This document shows positions 1 to 3,863 of a DNA stretch of 5,019 nucleotides, one piece after another. Under the pieces are notes generated by a model that had not been told where the DNA came from, made no database searches, and saw only the letters and a program-made list of their open reading frames with translations. Source of the DNA: CAZSPT01 sp964608895. GTDB lineage: Bacteria > Patescibacteriota > Patescibacteriia > 2-01-FULL-39-33. The translations under genes were made by a program, and so were the position numbers. How positions within the stretch are numbered: position 1 is the stretch's first letter; each line of letters begins with the position of its first letter. The DNA lies in NCBI GenBank assembly GCA_964608895.1, contig CAZSPT010000042.1, positions 1 to 5,019 of the forward strand. Direction: 5' to 3'.

Positions 1-659
1 ATAATTTGGAAATAACCGATGTTTCCGGTCTCGCCTTTTGGACGATAGCCGGTGGAATTATTGGCGCCCGGCTTTATCTTGTTTTTTTTATTGACTGGAA
101 TTATTACAGCGGCCATTTGTTTGAAATTTTTCAGATTTGGCGGGGTGGGCTGGCGATTCACGGAGCAATCGCCGGCGGTGCCCTCGGGCTTTTTATCTGG
201 GCCAGGAAATATCGGATAAATTTTTTGAAGCTGGTTGATATTCTGGCTGTTCCGGCGGCGCTCGGCCAAGCAATCGGCCGCTGGGGAAATTTTTTCAATC
301 AAGAGCTGTTCGGTCGGCCGACTGATCTTCCCTGGGGAATTTTTATTACCCGGGAGAATCGCCCGTCGGAATTTATTCAAGCGAATTATTTCCATCCGAA
401 TTTTCTTTATGAATCTCTACTGAATTTGGTTCTTTTTATCGGGCTTTTTTTAATTGTTAAAAAAGGCCGGGCCCGGCCGGGAATTCCGGCTGCGGTTTAT
501 CTCGCCGGTTATTCTTTGATAAGATTTTTAATTGAGTTTTTTCGAATTGATCCGGTTCCGGAATTTTGGGGACTGCGGCTTCCCCAGTTGGTCAGCTTGG
601 CGGTTTTCGCCGGCGCGGCGGTTTTTTTGATAATTCGGGTTAGAAAATCTGTTGACTAA
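1..659 (+). CDS. lgt: Prolipoprotein diacylglyceryl transferase Lgt, 5'-truncated by window edge
   Basis: Lgt is an integral inner-membrane enzyme that moves diacylglyceryl from phosphatidylglycerol to the lipobox cysteine of prolipoproteins, the first step of lipoprotein maturation. The frame is open to the left edge, so the TTG at position 6 is probably an internal Leu codon. Counting from it, 217 residues are visible against about 260-280 in the family, so some 40-60 N-terminal residues lie outside. Seen directly: the GGLAIHGA segment with the conserved His (residue 52, matching E. coli H103), the Lgt signature GRWGNFFNQELFG (residues 91-103, with the essential Arg and Asn), HPNFLYES (130-137), and RFLIEFFR (173-180, matching the essential region around E. 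coli R239). Several hydrophobic segments, including 140-151 and 195-211, fit a multi-pass protein. The stop TAA at 657-659 overlaps the -35 box of the tRNA promoter. Family assignment is secure. Confidence 0.96.
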   Translation, partial: NLEITDVSGLAFWTIAGGIIGARLYLVFFIDWNYYSGHLFEIFQIWRGGLAIHGAIAGGALGLFIWARKYRINFLKLVDILAVPAALGQAIGRWGNFFNQELFGRPTDLPWGIFITRENRPSEFIQANYFHPNFLYESLLNLVLFIGLFLIVKKGRARPGIPAAVYLAGYSLIRFLIEFFRIDPVPEFWGLRLPQLVSLAVFAGAAVFLIIRVRKSVD

Positions 660-680
660 TTGATTCTGATTTGATAAGAT
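652..680 (+). promoter_or_regulatory. Candidate sigma70-type promoter for tRNA-Asp
   Basis: TTGACT (652-657) is followed after 17 nt by TAAGAT (675-680), with TG at 672-673 giving an extended -10 (TGaTAAGAT). The predicted start near 687 would leave a 5' leader of about 17 nt before the tRNA. The -35 box covers the last sense codon and stop of lgt. The match is read by eye; the spacing and the position just before a stable RNA support it. Confidence 0.55.
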
Positions 681-703
681 AGTTTTTGACTTGCAATAAA
701 CAA

Positions 704-777
704 GGGGGCGTAGCTCAGCTGGTTAGAGCGTCTGCCTGTCACGCAGAAGGTCGCGCGTTCAAGTCGCGTCGTCCCCG
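704..777 (+). tRNA. tRNA-Asp (anticodon GUC)
   Basis: All four arms fold. The acceptor GGGGGCG (704-710) pairs with CGTCCCC (770-776) with one G-U pair. The D stem is GCTC/GAGC (713-716/726-729). The anticodon stem is TCTGC/GCAGA (731-735/743-747) with loop CTGTCAC, placing GTC at 738-740. The variable loop is AGGTC. The T stem is GCGCG/CGCGT (753-757/765-769) with loop TTCAAGT. The discriminator is G777, as expected for tRNA-Asp. No CCA is encoded (CCT follows), so CCA must be added by the nucleotidyltransferase. It sits directly downstream of lgt with its own candidate promoter; no clear terminator follows. Confidence 0.97.
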
Positions 778-1024
778 CCTTAGGCAACTTTCATTTTTAT
801 CACCGGAATCGTCCGCGGTTCAGTCCAGTTCCATCGGTTTAGCGGGCGGCGGTTTATTCCAATTTTTTGACTAAGCCGATTTTTGGCATAGTTGGCCTGT
901 TTTATCCAGTTTTGCAAGAGTTCAATTTAGTTATTGTCGGCCTTTTTTAAAATAAGTTCGTGCGCGGTCTAAAACCTTCCGAAAATTTTTTACAAAAAGT
1001 TTTCTGTCCCTGGGGATTTTTTAT
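778..1024 (+). other. Gene-free spacer between tRNA-Asp and the cold-shock promoter
   Basis: No convincing reading frame, known RNA signature or repeat array is seen on either strand. The only clear structure is an AT-rich hairpin at 981-1004 (GAAAATTTTT paired with AAAAAGTTTTC-like sequence through one G-U pair, loop TACA), followed by a weak TCCC/GGGA pairing and a T-run at 1008-1022. These could together help end transcription coming from the tRNA, but neither is a textbook terminator. Confidence 0.4.
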
Positions 1025-1053
1025 TTGACGTTTATATTTTATTATGATAGTAT
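1025..1053 (+). promoter_or_regulatory. Candidate promoter of the cold-shock gene
   Basis: TTGACG (1025-1030), a 17-nt spacer, then TAGTAT (1048-1053) preceded by TG at 1045-1046, so an extended -10 (TGaTAGTAT). The architecture matches the tRNA promoter at 652-680. The predicted start near 1060 gives an unusually long leader of about 157 nt before the cold-shock ATG. Confidence 0.5.
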
Positions 1054-1059
1054 TTAAAT

Positions 1060-1216
1060 GCTTCTTAAGAGGACTATATAATTTGTTTTCTTAAGGTTCT
1101 ACAACCATATAAAATTAAATTTTATATATGAGTTGTGGAGTATAGTTGATTTAGAAATTTAGTCGAGTTTCTTGTTCACTATTACAAGGTTAATTAAAAA
1201 TTTTTCTACATTAATT
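1060..1216 (+). promoter_or_regulatory. Structured 5' leader of the cold-shock mRNA (two adjacent hairpins)
   Basis: Two strong hairpins stand side by side right after the predicted transcription start. The first pairs 1063-1073 with 1086-1096 (core CTTAAGA/TCTTAAG). The second pairs 1098-1105 with 1132-1139 (core ACAAC/GTTGT) and, after a small internal loop, ATATAAAAT (1107-1115) with ATTTTATAT (1119-1127). The remaining 77 nt up to the ATG are AT-rich with no evident Shine-Dalgarno site. Long structured leaders of csp mRNAs are known to change fold with temperature in E. coli cspA. That this leader does so is inference from its position and AT-rich helices; it shows no recognised sequence similarity to that leader. 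Confidence 0.45.
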
Positions 1217-1414
1217 ATGCAAGGAATTGTTAAAAAACTTACCGATAAAAATTTTGGTTTTATCGCTGTTGACGGCAAAGAAAAGGAAGTGTTTTTTCAC
1301 GCGAATGAATTACAAGGAATATCCTTTAATGATTTAAAAGAAGGCGACACCCTTACTTTTGAAATCGAGGATACGGAAAAAGGTCCTGCGGCTGTCAAAA
1401 TTAATAAAGCTTAA
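1217..1414 (+). CDS. Cold-shock-domain (CspA-family) nucleic-acid-binding protein
   Basis: A 65-residue cold-shock domain, an OB-fold that binds single-stranded RNA or DNA and is generally thought to melt mRNA structure in the cytoplasm. Seen directly: the opening MQGIVKKL, an RNP1-like motif KNFGFIAV (11-18, with Asn where the family usually has Gly), RNP2 VFFH (25-28), and the closing KEGDTLTFEIEDTEKGPAAVKI typical of the fold's last strands. The ATG at 1217 is preferred because the domain begins right there and the length is standard; a TTG at 1172 would add 15 unrelated residues. No Shine-Dalgarno is visible upstream. The gene has its own promoter and long hairpin leader and ends at TAA, followed in the same frame by a second TAA and immediately by a perfect hairpin. 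Confidence 0.93.
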   Translation: MQGIVKKLTDKNFGFIAVDGKEKEVFFHANELQGISFNDLKEGDTLTFEIEDTEKGPAAVKINKA

Positions 1415-1625
1415 GCTTTTTAAAAAATCGCCTTCCGGCGATTTTTTAAAAAGAGATAAACATAAAAATATCAAGAAAACCAAATCTAAATCAAATAAGC
1501 CTAGATATTGTCAAAATTGCGGCAAAGAATCTTATAATTTAGTAGAAGTTACTAATAAAACACAATCCGTGCAGCAATTACAATATTGTGAAAAATGCGC
1601 CAAGGCTTATAAAGAAAAATTATAA
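1359..1625 (+). CDS. Small zinc-ribbon reading frame with unresolved start (possibly a relic)
   Basis: The frame encodes a very Lys-rich linker and then a C-terminal zinc-ribbon-like module, CQNC and CEKC, separated by 19 residues, ending KAYKEKL. The cysteine spacing and ordinary codon choice make the 1501-1625 part look like real protein. The start is the problem: there is no ATG or GTG between the cold-shock stop and the cysteines. The only standard start is the TTG at 1359, inside the cold-shock gene in another frame, and translation from it would cross the 17-bp terminator-like hairpin. Alternatives are a rare start codon downstream of the hairpin (for example ATC at 1470), a +1 frameshift from the cold-shock frame giving a fused product, or a decayed gene that has lost its start. 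The function is not recognised; a nucleic-acid- or ribosome-binding role would be a guess. Confidence 0.4.
   Translation: MKSRIRKKVLRLSKLIKLKLFKKSPSGDFLKRDKHKNIKKTKSKSNKPRYCQNCGKESYNLVEVTNKTQSVQQLQYCEKCAKAYKEKL
1416..1453 (+). terminator. Perfect 17-bp hairpin directly after the cold-shock stop codon
   Basis: Bases 1416-1432 pair without mismatch with 1437-1453. Reading inward: C, five T, six A, then TCGCC, around a TTCC loop. The GC-rich top (CGCC/GGCG) followed by ATTTTTT gives an intrinsic-terminator shape for the cold-shock transcript, and the lower AT stem would serve the opposite strand equally. It lies inside the overlapping zinc-ribbon frame, so it may be an attenuator or 3' stabiliser as well. 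Confidence 0.75.
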
Positions 1626-1693
1626 AAAGTCGCTAATTTCTATTTAGAGCGGTTTATGTTTTTTTAAAATAAGATAAGTTATAATTTCGCCTG

Positions 1694-1712
1694 CCGCGCT
1701 TCGCGGATTTTT
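1694..1712 (+). terminator. Rho-independent terminator of the left plus-strand unit
   Basis: CCGCG (1694-1698), loop CTT, CGCGG (1702-1706), then ATTTTT. It is compact and GC-rich with a short T-run. It lies about 70 nt after the zinc-ribbon stop and just before a second hairpin, so the two form a tandem pair. Confidence 0.7.
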
Positions 1713-1715
1713 AAC

Positions 1716-1747
1716 AAAAACTTCCCCATGACGGGGAGTTTTTTTAT
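1716..1747. terminator. Bidirectional terminator between convergent units
   Basis: CCCC (1724-1727) pairs with GGGG (1733-1736) across loop ATGAC. The stem extends through T-A and, past one bulged T, AAAAAC against GTTTTT. Read on plus it ends in a long T-run (1739-1745). Read on minus it is followed by GTTTTTGTT. It therefore suits both the cold-shock/zinc-ribbon unit from the left and the rplT end of the operon from the right, whose stop codon is about 30 nt away. Confidence 0.8.
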
Positions 1748-1776
1748 TTAAAACAGATAATTTTTACTTGTTTTGA

Positions 1777-2121
1777 TTATTTTATTTTTTTGATGATTTC
1801 AGTGAATATTTTTGGATGCTTTTCAGCGAGTTCCGAGAGAACTTTTCGGTTGATTGTTATTTTTGCTTTGGTAAGTTTGTCTATCAGCCGGCTGTAGCTT
1901 AGGCCGTGTTCTCTGGCGGCGGCGTTTAATTTTATTTGCCAGCGCCGTCGCTGGTCTCTTTTCTTATTCCGGCGGTCGCGATAAGCATAAGCCCCGGCCT
2001 TGACGGCGGCGGTCTTGGCGGCTTTAATCAGATTTTTTCTCCCCCATTTAAAACCTTTTGTTTTTTGGAGGATTTTTTTTCGGGTCTTGTTATGGATTGT
2101 CCCTCTTTTTACTCGAGGCAT
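1777..2121 (-). CDS. rplT: Large ribosomal subunit protein bL20
   Basis: bL20 is an early-binding 23S rRNA protein needed for 50S assembly. In several bacteria it also represses its own operon by binding the mRNA. The 114 residues are close to the usual 115-120. The N-terminal MPRVKRGTIHNKTRKKILQ and GFKWGRKNLIKAA are family hallmarks, as is the basic stretch YRDRRNKKRDQRRRWQIKLNAA (given here in two blocks: YRDRRNKKRD at 47-56, then QRRRWQIKLN at 57-66), followed by the globular end with GLSYSRLIDKL. The ATG lies 10 nt after the rpmI stop with no Shine-Dalgarno, which suggests coupled translation. It is the last gene of the minus-strand operon, about 30 nt before the shared terminator. Confidence 0.98.
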   Translation of the reverse strand: MPRVKRGTIHNKTRKKILQKTKGFKWGRKNLIKAAKTAAVKAGAYAYRDRRNKKRDQRRRWQIKLNAAAREHGLSYSRLIDKLTKAKITINRKVLSELAEKHPKIFTEIIKKIK

Positions 2122-2131
2122 TTTAAAAATA

Positions 2132-2332
2132 TTATTTGTTATAGGGAATCATTTTTTTGATTTGCTTGGCGTCGGCCTTGGAGATTTCGCTGTCCCGGCG
2201 CTTGTTTCTTTTTACTTTACCGGGTTCTCGGGAATTAAAATGATCTTGGCCGCCGGTTCGTTTAAGCAGTTTGTTTTTTTTGGTTCGCCGGAATCTTTTG
2301 GCGACCGCCTTTTTTGTTTTAATCTTGGTCAT
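2132..2332 (-). CDS. rpmI: Large ribosomal subunit protein bL35
   Basis: A small, very basic 50S protein of 66 residues, standard for the family (about 64-66). Recognisable parts are MTKIKTKKAVAKRFRRT at the N-terminus, HFNSREPGKVKRNKRR in the middle (31-46) and the closing SKADAKQIKKMIPY. The ATG at 2332 is chosen because the family begins right there; an in-frame TTG at 2350 would add MPNNKN and overlap the end of infC. The gap to the infC stop is 7 nt and no Shine-Dalgarno is present, so translation is probably coupled to infC. The order infC-rpmI-rplT is the conserved bacterial operon. Confidence 0.97.
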   Translation of the reverse strand: MTKIKTKKAVAKRFRRTKKNKLLKRTGGQDHFNSREPGKVKRNKRRDSEISKADAKQIKKMIPYNK

Positions 2333-2339
2333 ATTTTTA

Positions 2340-2897
2340 TTATTGGGCAAAAATTATCATTGACAGTCTATTGCCTTGTTTTTTTAGTTCTTGTTCAACT
2401 TTGATTTCTTTTTCAAATTCCCGGCTGATTTGTTCAACGATATTTTTAATAATTTTTCCGGCCAAGTCGGGATATTTGTTTTCCCGGCCCCTGAGCTGGG
2501 TTTCAACTTTAACTTTGTCTCCCTGGTTAAGGAATTTCACTGCTTGAGCGATTCGCAGGCCGGCGTCATGTTCGTTGATTCTCGGAGAAACTTTGATTGT
2601 TTTGATTTCAGTGCTTTTTTGTTTTGATTTTTGTTTTTTTTCCTGTTTTTCCTTTTGATATTTAAAGCTCCCAAAATCCATTATTTTGCAGATCGGCGGC
2701 TGGTTTTTTGGCGAAACTTCCACCAAGTCTAATTCGGCTTCTCGGGCTTTAAGGATTCCTTGTTGGGTTTCCATTTCTCCAAGTTTTTCTCCATTTTCGC
2801 CGATAACGATCACTTTCGGAGAAATAATTTTTTCGTTGCTCCGAAATTCTTTTTGATTGGTTTTTTTTGATTTTTTTCCTCGAAAGGTTTTTCGCAT
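2340..2897 (-). CDS. infC: Translation initiation factor IF-3
   Basis: IF-3 binds the 30S subunit, keeps subunits apart and proofreads the start codon and initiator tRNA. The 185 residues begin with a Lys-rich tail of about 18 residues, then the N-terminal domain (about 19-85, RSNEKIISPKVIVI), containing LDLVEVSP and the signature region PPICKIMDFGSFKYQKEK (67-84). A Lys/Gln-rich linker leads to the C-terminal domain (about 96-183: KTIKVSPRINEHDAGLR, QLRGRE). In the signature, Ser77 takes the place of the usual Lys/Arg. Unlike the AUU start of E. coli infC, an ATG is available. An in-frame ATT lies three codons upstream, but nothing favours it. No Shine-Dalgarno is seen. The ATG lies only 16 nt after the tmRNA 3' end. 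Confidence 0.97.
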   Translation of the reverse strand: MRKTFRGKKSKKTNQKEFRSNEKIISPKVIVIGENGEKLGEMETQQGILKAREAELDLVEVSPKNQPPICKIMDFGSFKYQKEKQEKKQKSKQKSTEIKTIKVSPRINEHDAGLRIAQAVKFLNQGDKVKVETQLRGRENKYPDLAGKIIKNIVEQISREFEKEIKVEQELKKQGNRLSMIIFAQ

Positions 2898-2913
2898 TCT
2901 AAAAATTATTTTT

Positions 2914-3296
2914 TGGTGGAGATGAGGAGTAATGAGCTCCTGTCTGGAAACTTCCTCTGAAACCGCTCTCCAGGCTCAGCTTTCTTTAATTAGGCCGGAC
3001 GCCTTAAAAAAAAGCGAAAAAAGCGTCGGCCGGCCTTGAAATTTAACCGGCGGCTCTAAGGCGAAGCCGGCGGCGAGTCTGATATTTGACACCGCTGTCC
3101 GCTTATCAGACCTTTAGCGGGGCGATGGCTTTCGATTTTTAAGCGAAAGCAGGTGCTAAAGCCAATCCGCTAAAAGCAGATTTTACTTTAGTCAATAAGT
3201 TTTTGGCACTTATCTTGGTGATAACTTTTTAACGAGTGGTTATCAAAACTCGGCCTGACGATTTAGAGTCTGCTTCCATCGAATCAAAACATCCCC
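2914..3296 (-). ncRNA. ssrA: Transfer-messenger RNA (tmRNA)
   Basis: tmRNA with SmpB rescues stalled ribosomes and tags the unfinished protein. On the minus strand the 5' end GGGGATG (3290-3296) pairs with CATCTCC (2918-2924), followed by discriminator A and an encoded CCA (2914-2916). Just inside is the conserved GATTCGATGG. Pseudoknot 1 is clear: CGAG/CTCG (3249-3252/3233-3236) interlocks with TGATAAC/GTTATCA (3239-3245/3219-3225), ending 11 nt before the tag. The tag frame ends with UAA in the loop of hairpin GCTTTCG/CGAAAGC. Later elements include an 8-bp helix (3104-3111/3077-3084), a GC-rich hairpin (3066-3070/3047-3051) and a long hairpin (3023-3031/2993-3002). The T arm is AGGAG/CTCCT with the odd loop CTCATTA. 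The length of 383 nt is close to the 363 of E. coli. The one-piece form is retained. The first 13 nt overlap the smpB end. Confidence 0.95.
3139..3207 (-). other. tmRNA tag-peptide frame (22 codons plus UAA)
   Basis: The resume codon is read as GCC (Ala) at 3205-3207, preceded by AUAAGU. That places A at -4 and U at -5, as around the critical A86 of E. coli tmRNA. The tag begins AKNLLTKVKS and finishes AFSG-LALAPAFA, then UAA. It is longer than the 10-residue E. coli tag, has two Lys in the first third after the start, and ends in a non-polar degron-like tail. The frame is supported by the Ala start, the hydrophobic end and the stop in the hairpin loop; the other two frames hit stops early. 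Confidence 0.8.
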
Positions 3297-3754
3297 TTAA
3301 CCTTTTTTTGTTTTAGCGACTGCCGGATTTCCCGGTCAACCTGCCGCTGTTTGATTTCTCGCCGCTTGTCTGGTCCGGTTTTTCCTTTAACCAGCCCTAA
3401 AGCGACTTTAATCAATCCTTTCTTAGTATATACAGAAAGGGGTATAATTGTCAAGCCTTTCTGGCCGAGTTTTCCAGCTAAAGAATTTATTTGGTTTTTA
3501 TGAAGAAGAAGTTTTCGAGGTTGGTCGGGCCGATAGTCGGTTTGGACGTTTTCAGCCGGACGATAAGGGGAAATCCAGCAGTTAATCAACCAAACTTCGC
3601 CTTCCGGAGTGATGGTGGCATAGCTTCCTTTAAGATGGATTTGTCCCTGCTTAGCCGACTTTACCTCTGGTCCGGTCAAAGCGAGTCCGGCTTCAAAAGT
3701 TTCCAAAATTTGATAGTTAAAAAAGCCTTGTTTGTTTTTGGTGATTGTTTTCAT
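3284..3754 (-). CDS. smpB: SsrA-binding protein SmpB
   Basis: SmpB binds the tRNA-like part of tmRNA and carries it to the A site of stalled ribosomes, its C-terminal tail probing the empty mRNA channel. The 156 residues fit the family (about 150-160). Visible motifs: KNKQGFFNYQILETFEAGLALTGPEVKS (in blocks: KNKQGFFNY at 6-14, then ETFEAGLALTGPEVKS at 18-33), GEVWLINCWISPY (52-64), RKLLLHK (80-86), GLTIIPLSVY (100-109), GLVKGKTGPDKR (120-131), and a basic tail ending KVKGMF. The ATG at 3754 is preferred because the domain starts there; the open frame reaches 3892, but those 46 residues resemble nothing in SmpB and run back through the divergent promoter. No Shine-Dalgarno is visible. The last codons (GMF and stop) are also the 5' acceptor strand of tmRNA. 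Confidence 0.97.
   Translation of the reverse strand: MKTITKNKQGFFNYQILETFEAGLALTGPEVKSAKQGQIHLKGSYATITPEGEVWLINCWISPYRPAENVQTDYRPDQPRKLLLHKNQINSLAGKLGQKGLTIIPLSVYTKKGLIKVALGLVKGKTGPDKRREIKQRQVDREIRQSLKQKKVKGMF
3310..3339 (-). promoter_or_regulatory. Candidate internal promoter for ssrA, inside the smpB end
   Basis: On the minus strand TTGACC (3334-3339) is followed after 18 nt by TAAAAC (3310-3315). This predicts a start near 3303, about 7 nt upstream of the mature tmRNA 5' end. The boxes fall in the smpB codons for the C-terminal tail, so they may be coincidental. A separate promoter would explain how a stable RNA could be made in excess of smpB mRNA. Confidence 0.4.
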
Positions 3755-3773
3755 ATTTTCGGCGGTTTTGACC

Positions 3774-3802
3774 AGCTTAGCAAAAACAGCATTTTTATTC
3801 AA
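3774..3802 (-). promoter_or_regulatory. Weak candidate promoter for smpB
   Basis: On the minus strand TTGAAT (3797-3802), 17-nt spacer, then TAAGCT (3774-3779) with TG two bases before it (TGcTAAGCT). The predicted start would leave a leader of only about 10-15 nt before the smpB ATG. The hexamers are poor, and only the spacing and extended -10 favour it. It lies back-to-back with the strong promoter of the divergent membrane-protein gene. Confidence 0.25.
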
Positions 3803-3808
3803 TTTTTC

Positions 3809-3838
3809 TTGACAGTCTTGAAAGTGATTTTGTATAAT
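3809..3838 (+). promoter_or_regulatory. Consensus sigma70 promoter of the AI-2E-family gene
   Basis: TTGACA (3809-3814) and TATAAT (3833-3838) are both perfect consensus, separated by 18 nt. The predicted start near 3845 gives a leader of about 19 nt with no Shine-Dalgarno before the ATG at 3864. This is the best promoter in the window. Confidence 0.85.
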
Positions 3839-3863
3839 TAAAAAAGTTATTCCAGATATTTTT

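Noticed and set aside
686..691. Second TTGACT just before the tRNA
   Set aside because: Its -10 would fall inside the tRNA, so it cannot serve this gene.
686..874. Open frame of 62 codons reading VAQLVRASACHAEGRAFKSRR-like sequence
   Set aside because: It is a translation of tRNA-Asp, a well-known artefact peptide in automatic annotation.
1128..1145. Five-codon upstream frame (MSCGV) in the cold-shock leader
   Set aside because: It begins inside the paired part of a hairpin, has no ribosome-binding site, and such short frames occur by chance.
1172..1216. Upstream TTG start extending the cold-shock protein by 15 residues
   Set aside because: The cold-shock domain begins at MQG (1217) and the extra residues match nothing in the family.
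2333..2350. TTG start giving bL35 an extra MPNNKN
   Set aside because: bL35 begins at MTKIKTKK in the family; the extension would only overlap the end of infC.
2000..2404. Plus-strand open frame of 134 codons, and similar plus-strand frames at 1936-2160, 2391-2627 and 3491-3841
   Set aside because: These are shadows of rplT, rpmI, infC and smpB, whose families are unmistakable on the minus strand; the long hydrophobic runs are complements of Lys-rich codons.
2930..3290. RNase P RNA suggested by GAGGAAGTTTCC on the minus strand
   Set aside because: It lacks the GAGGAAAGTCC core and other RNase P motifs, and the whole region is explained by tmRNA.
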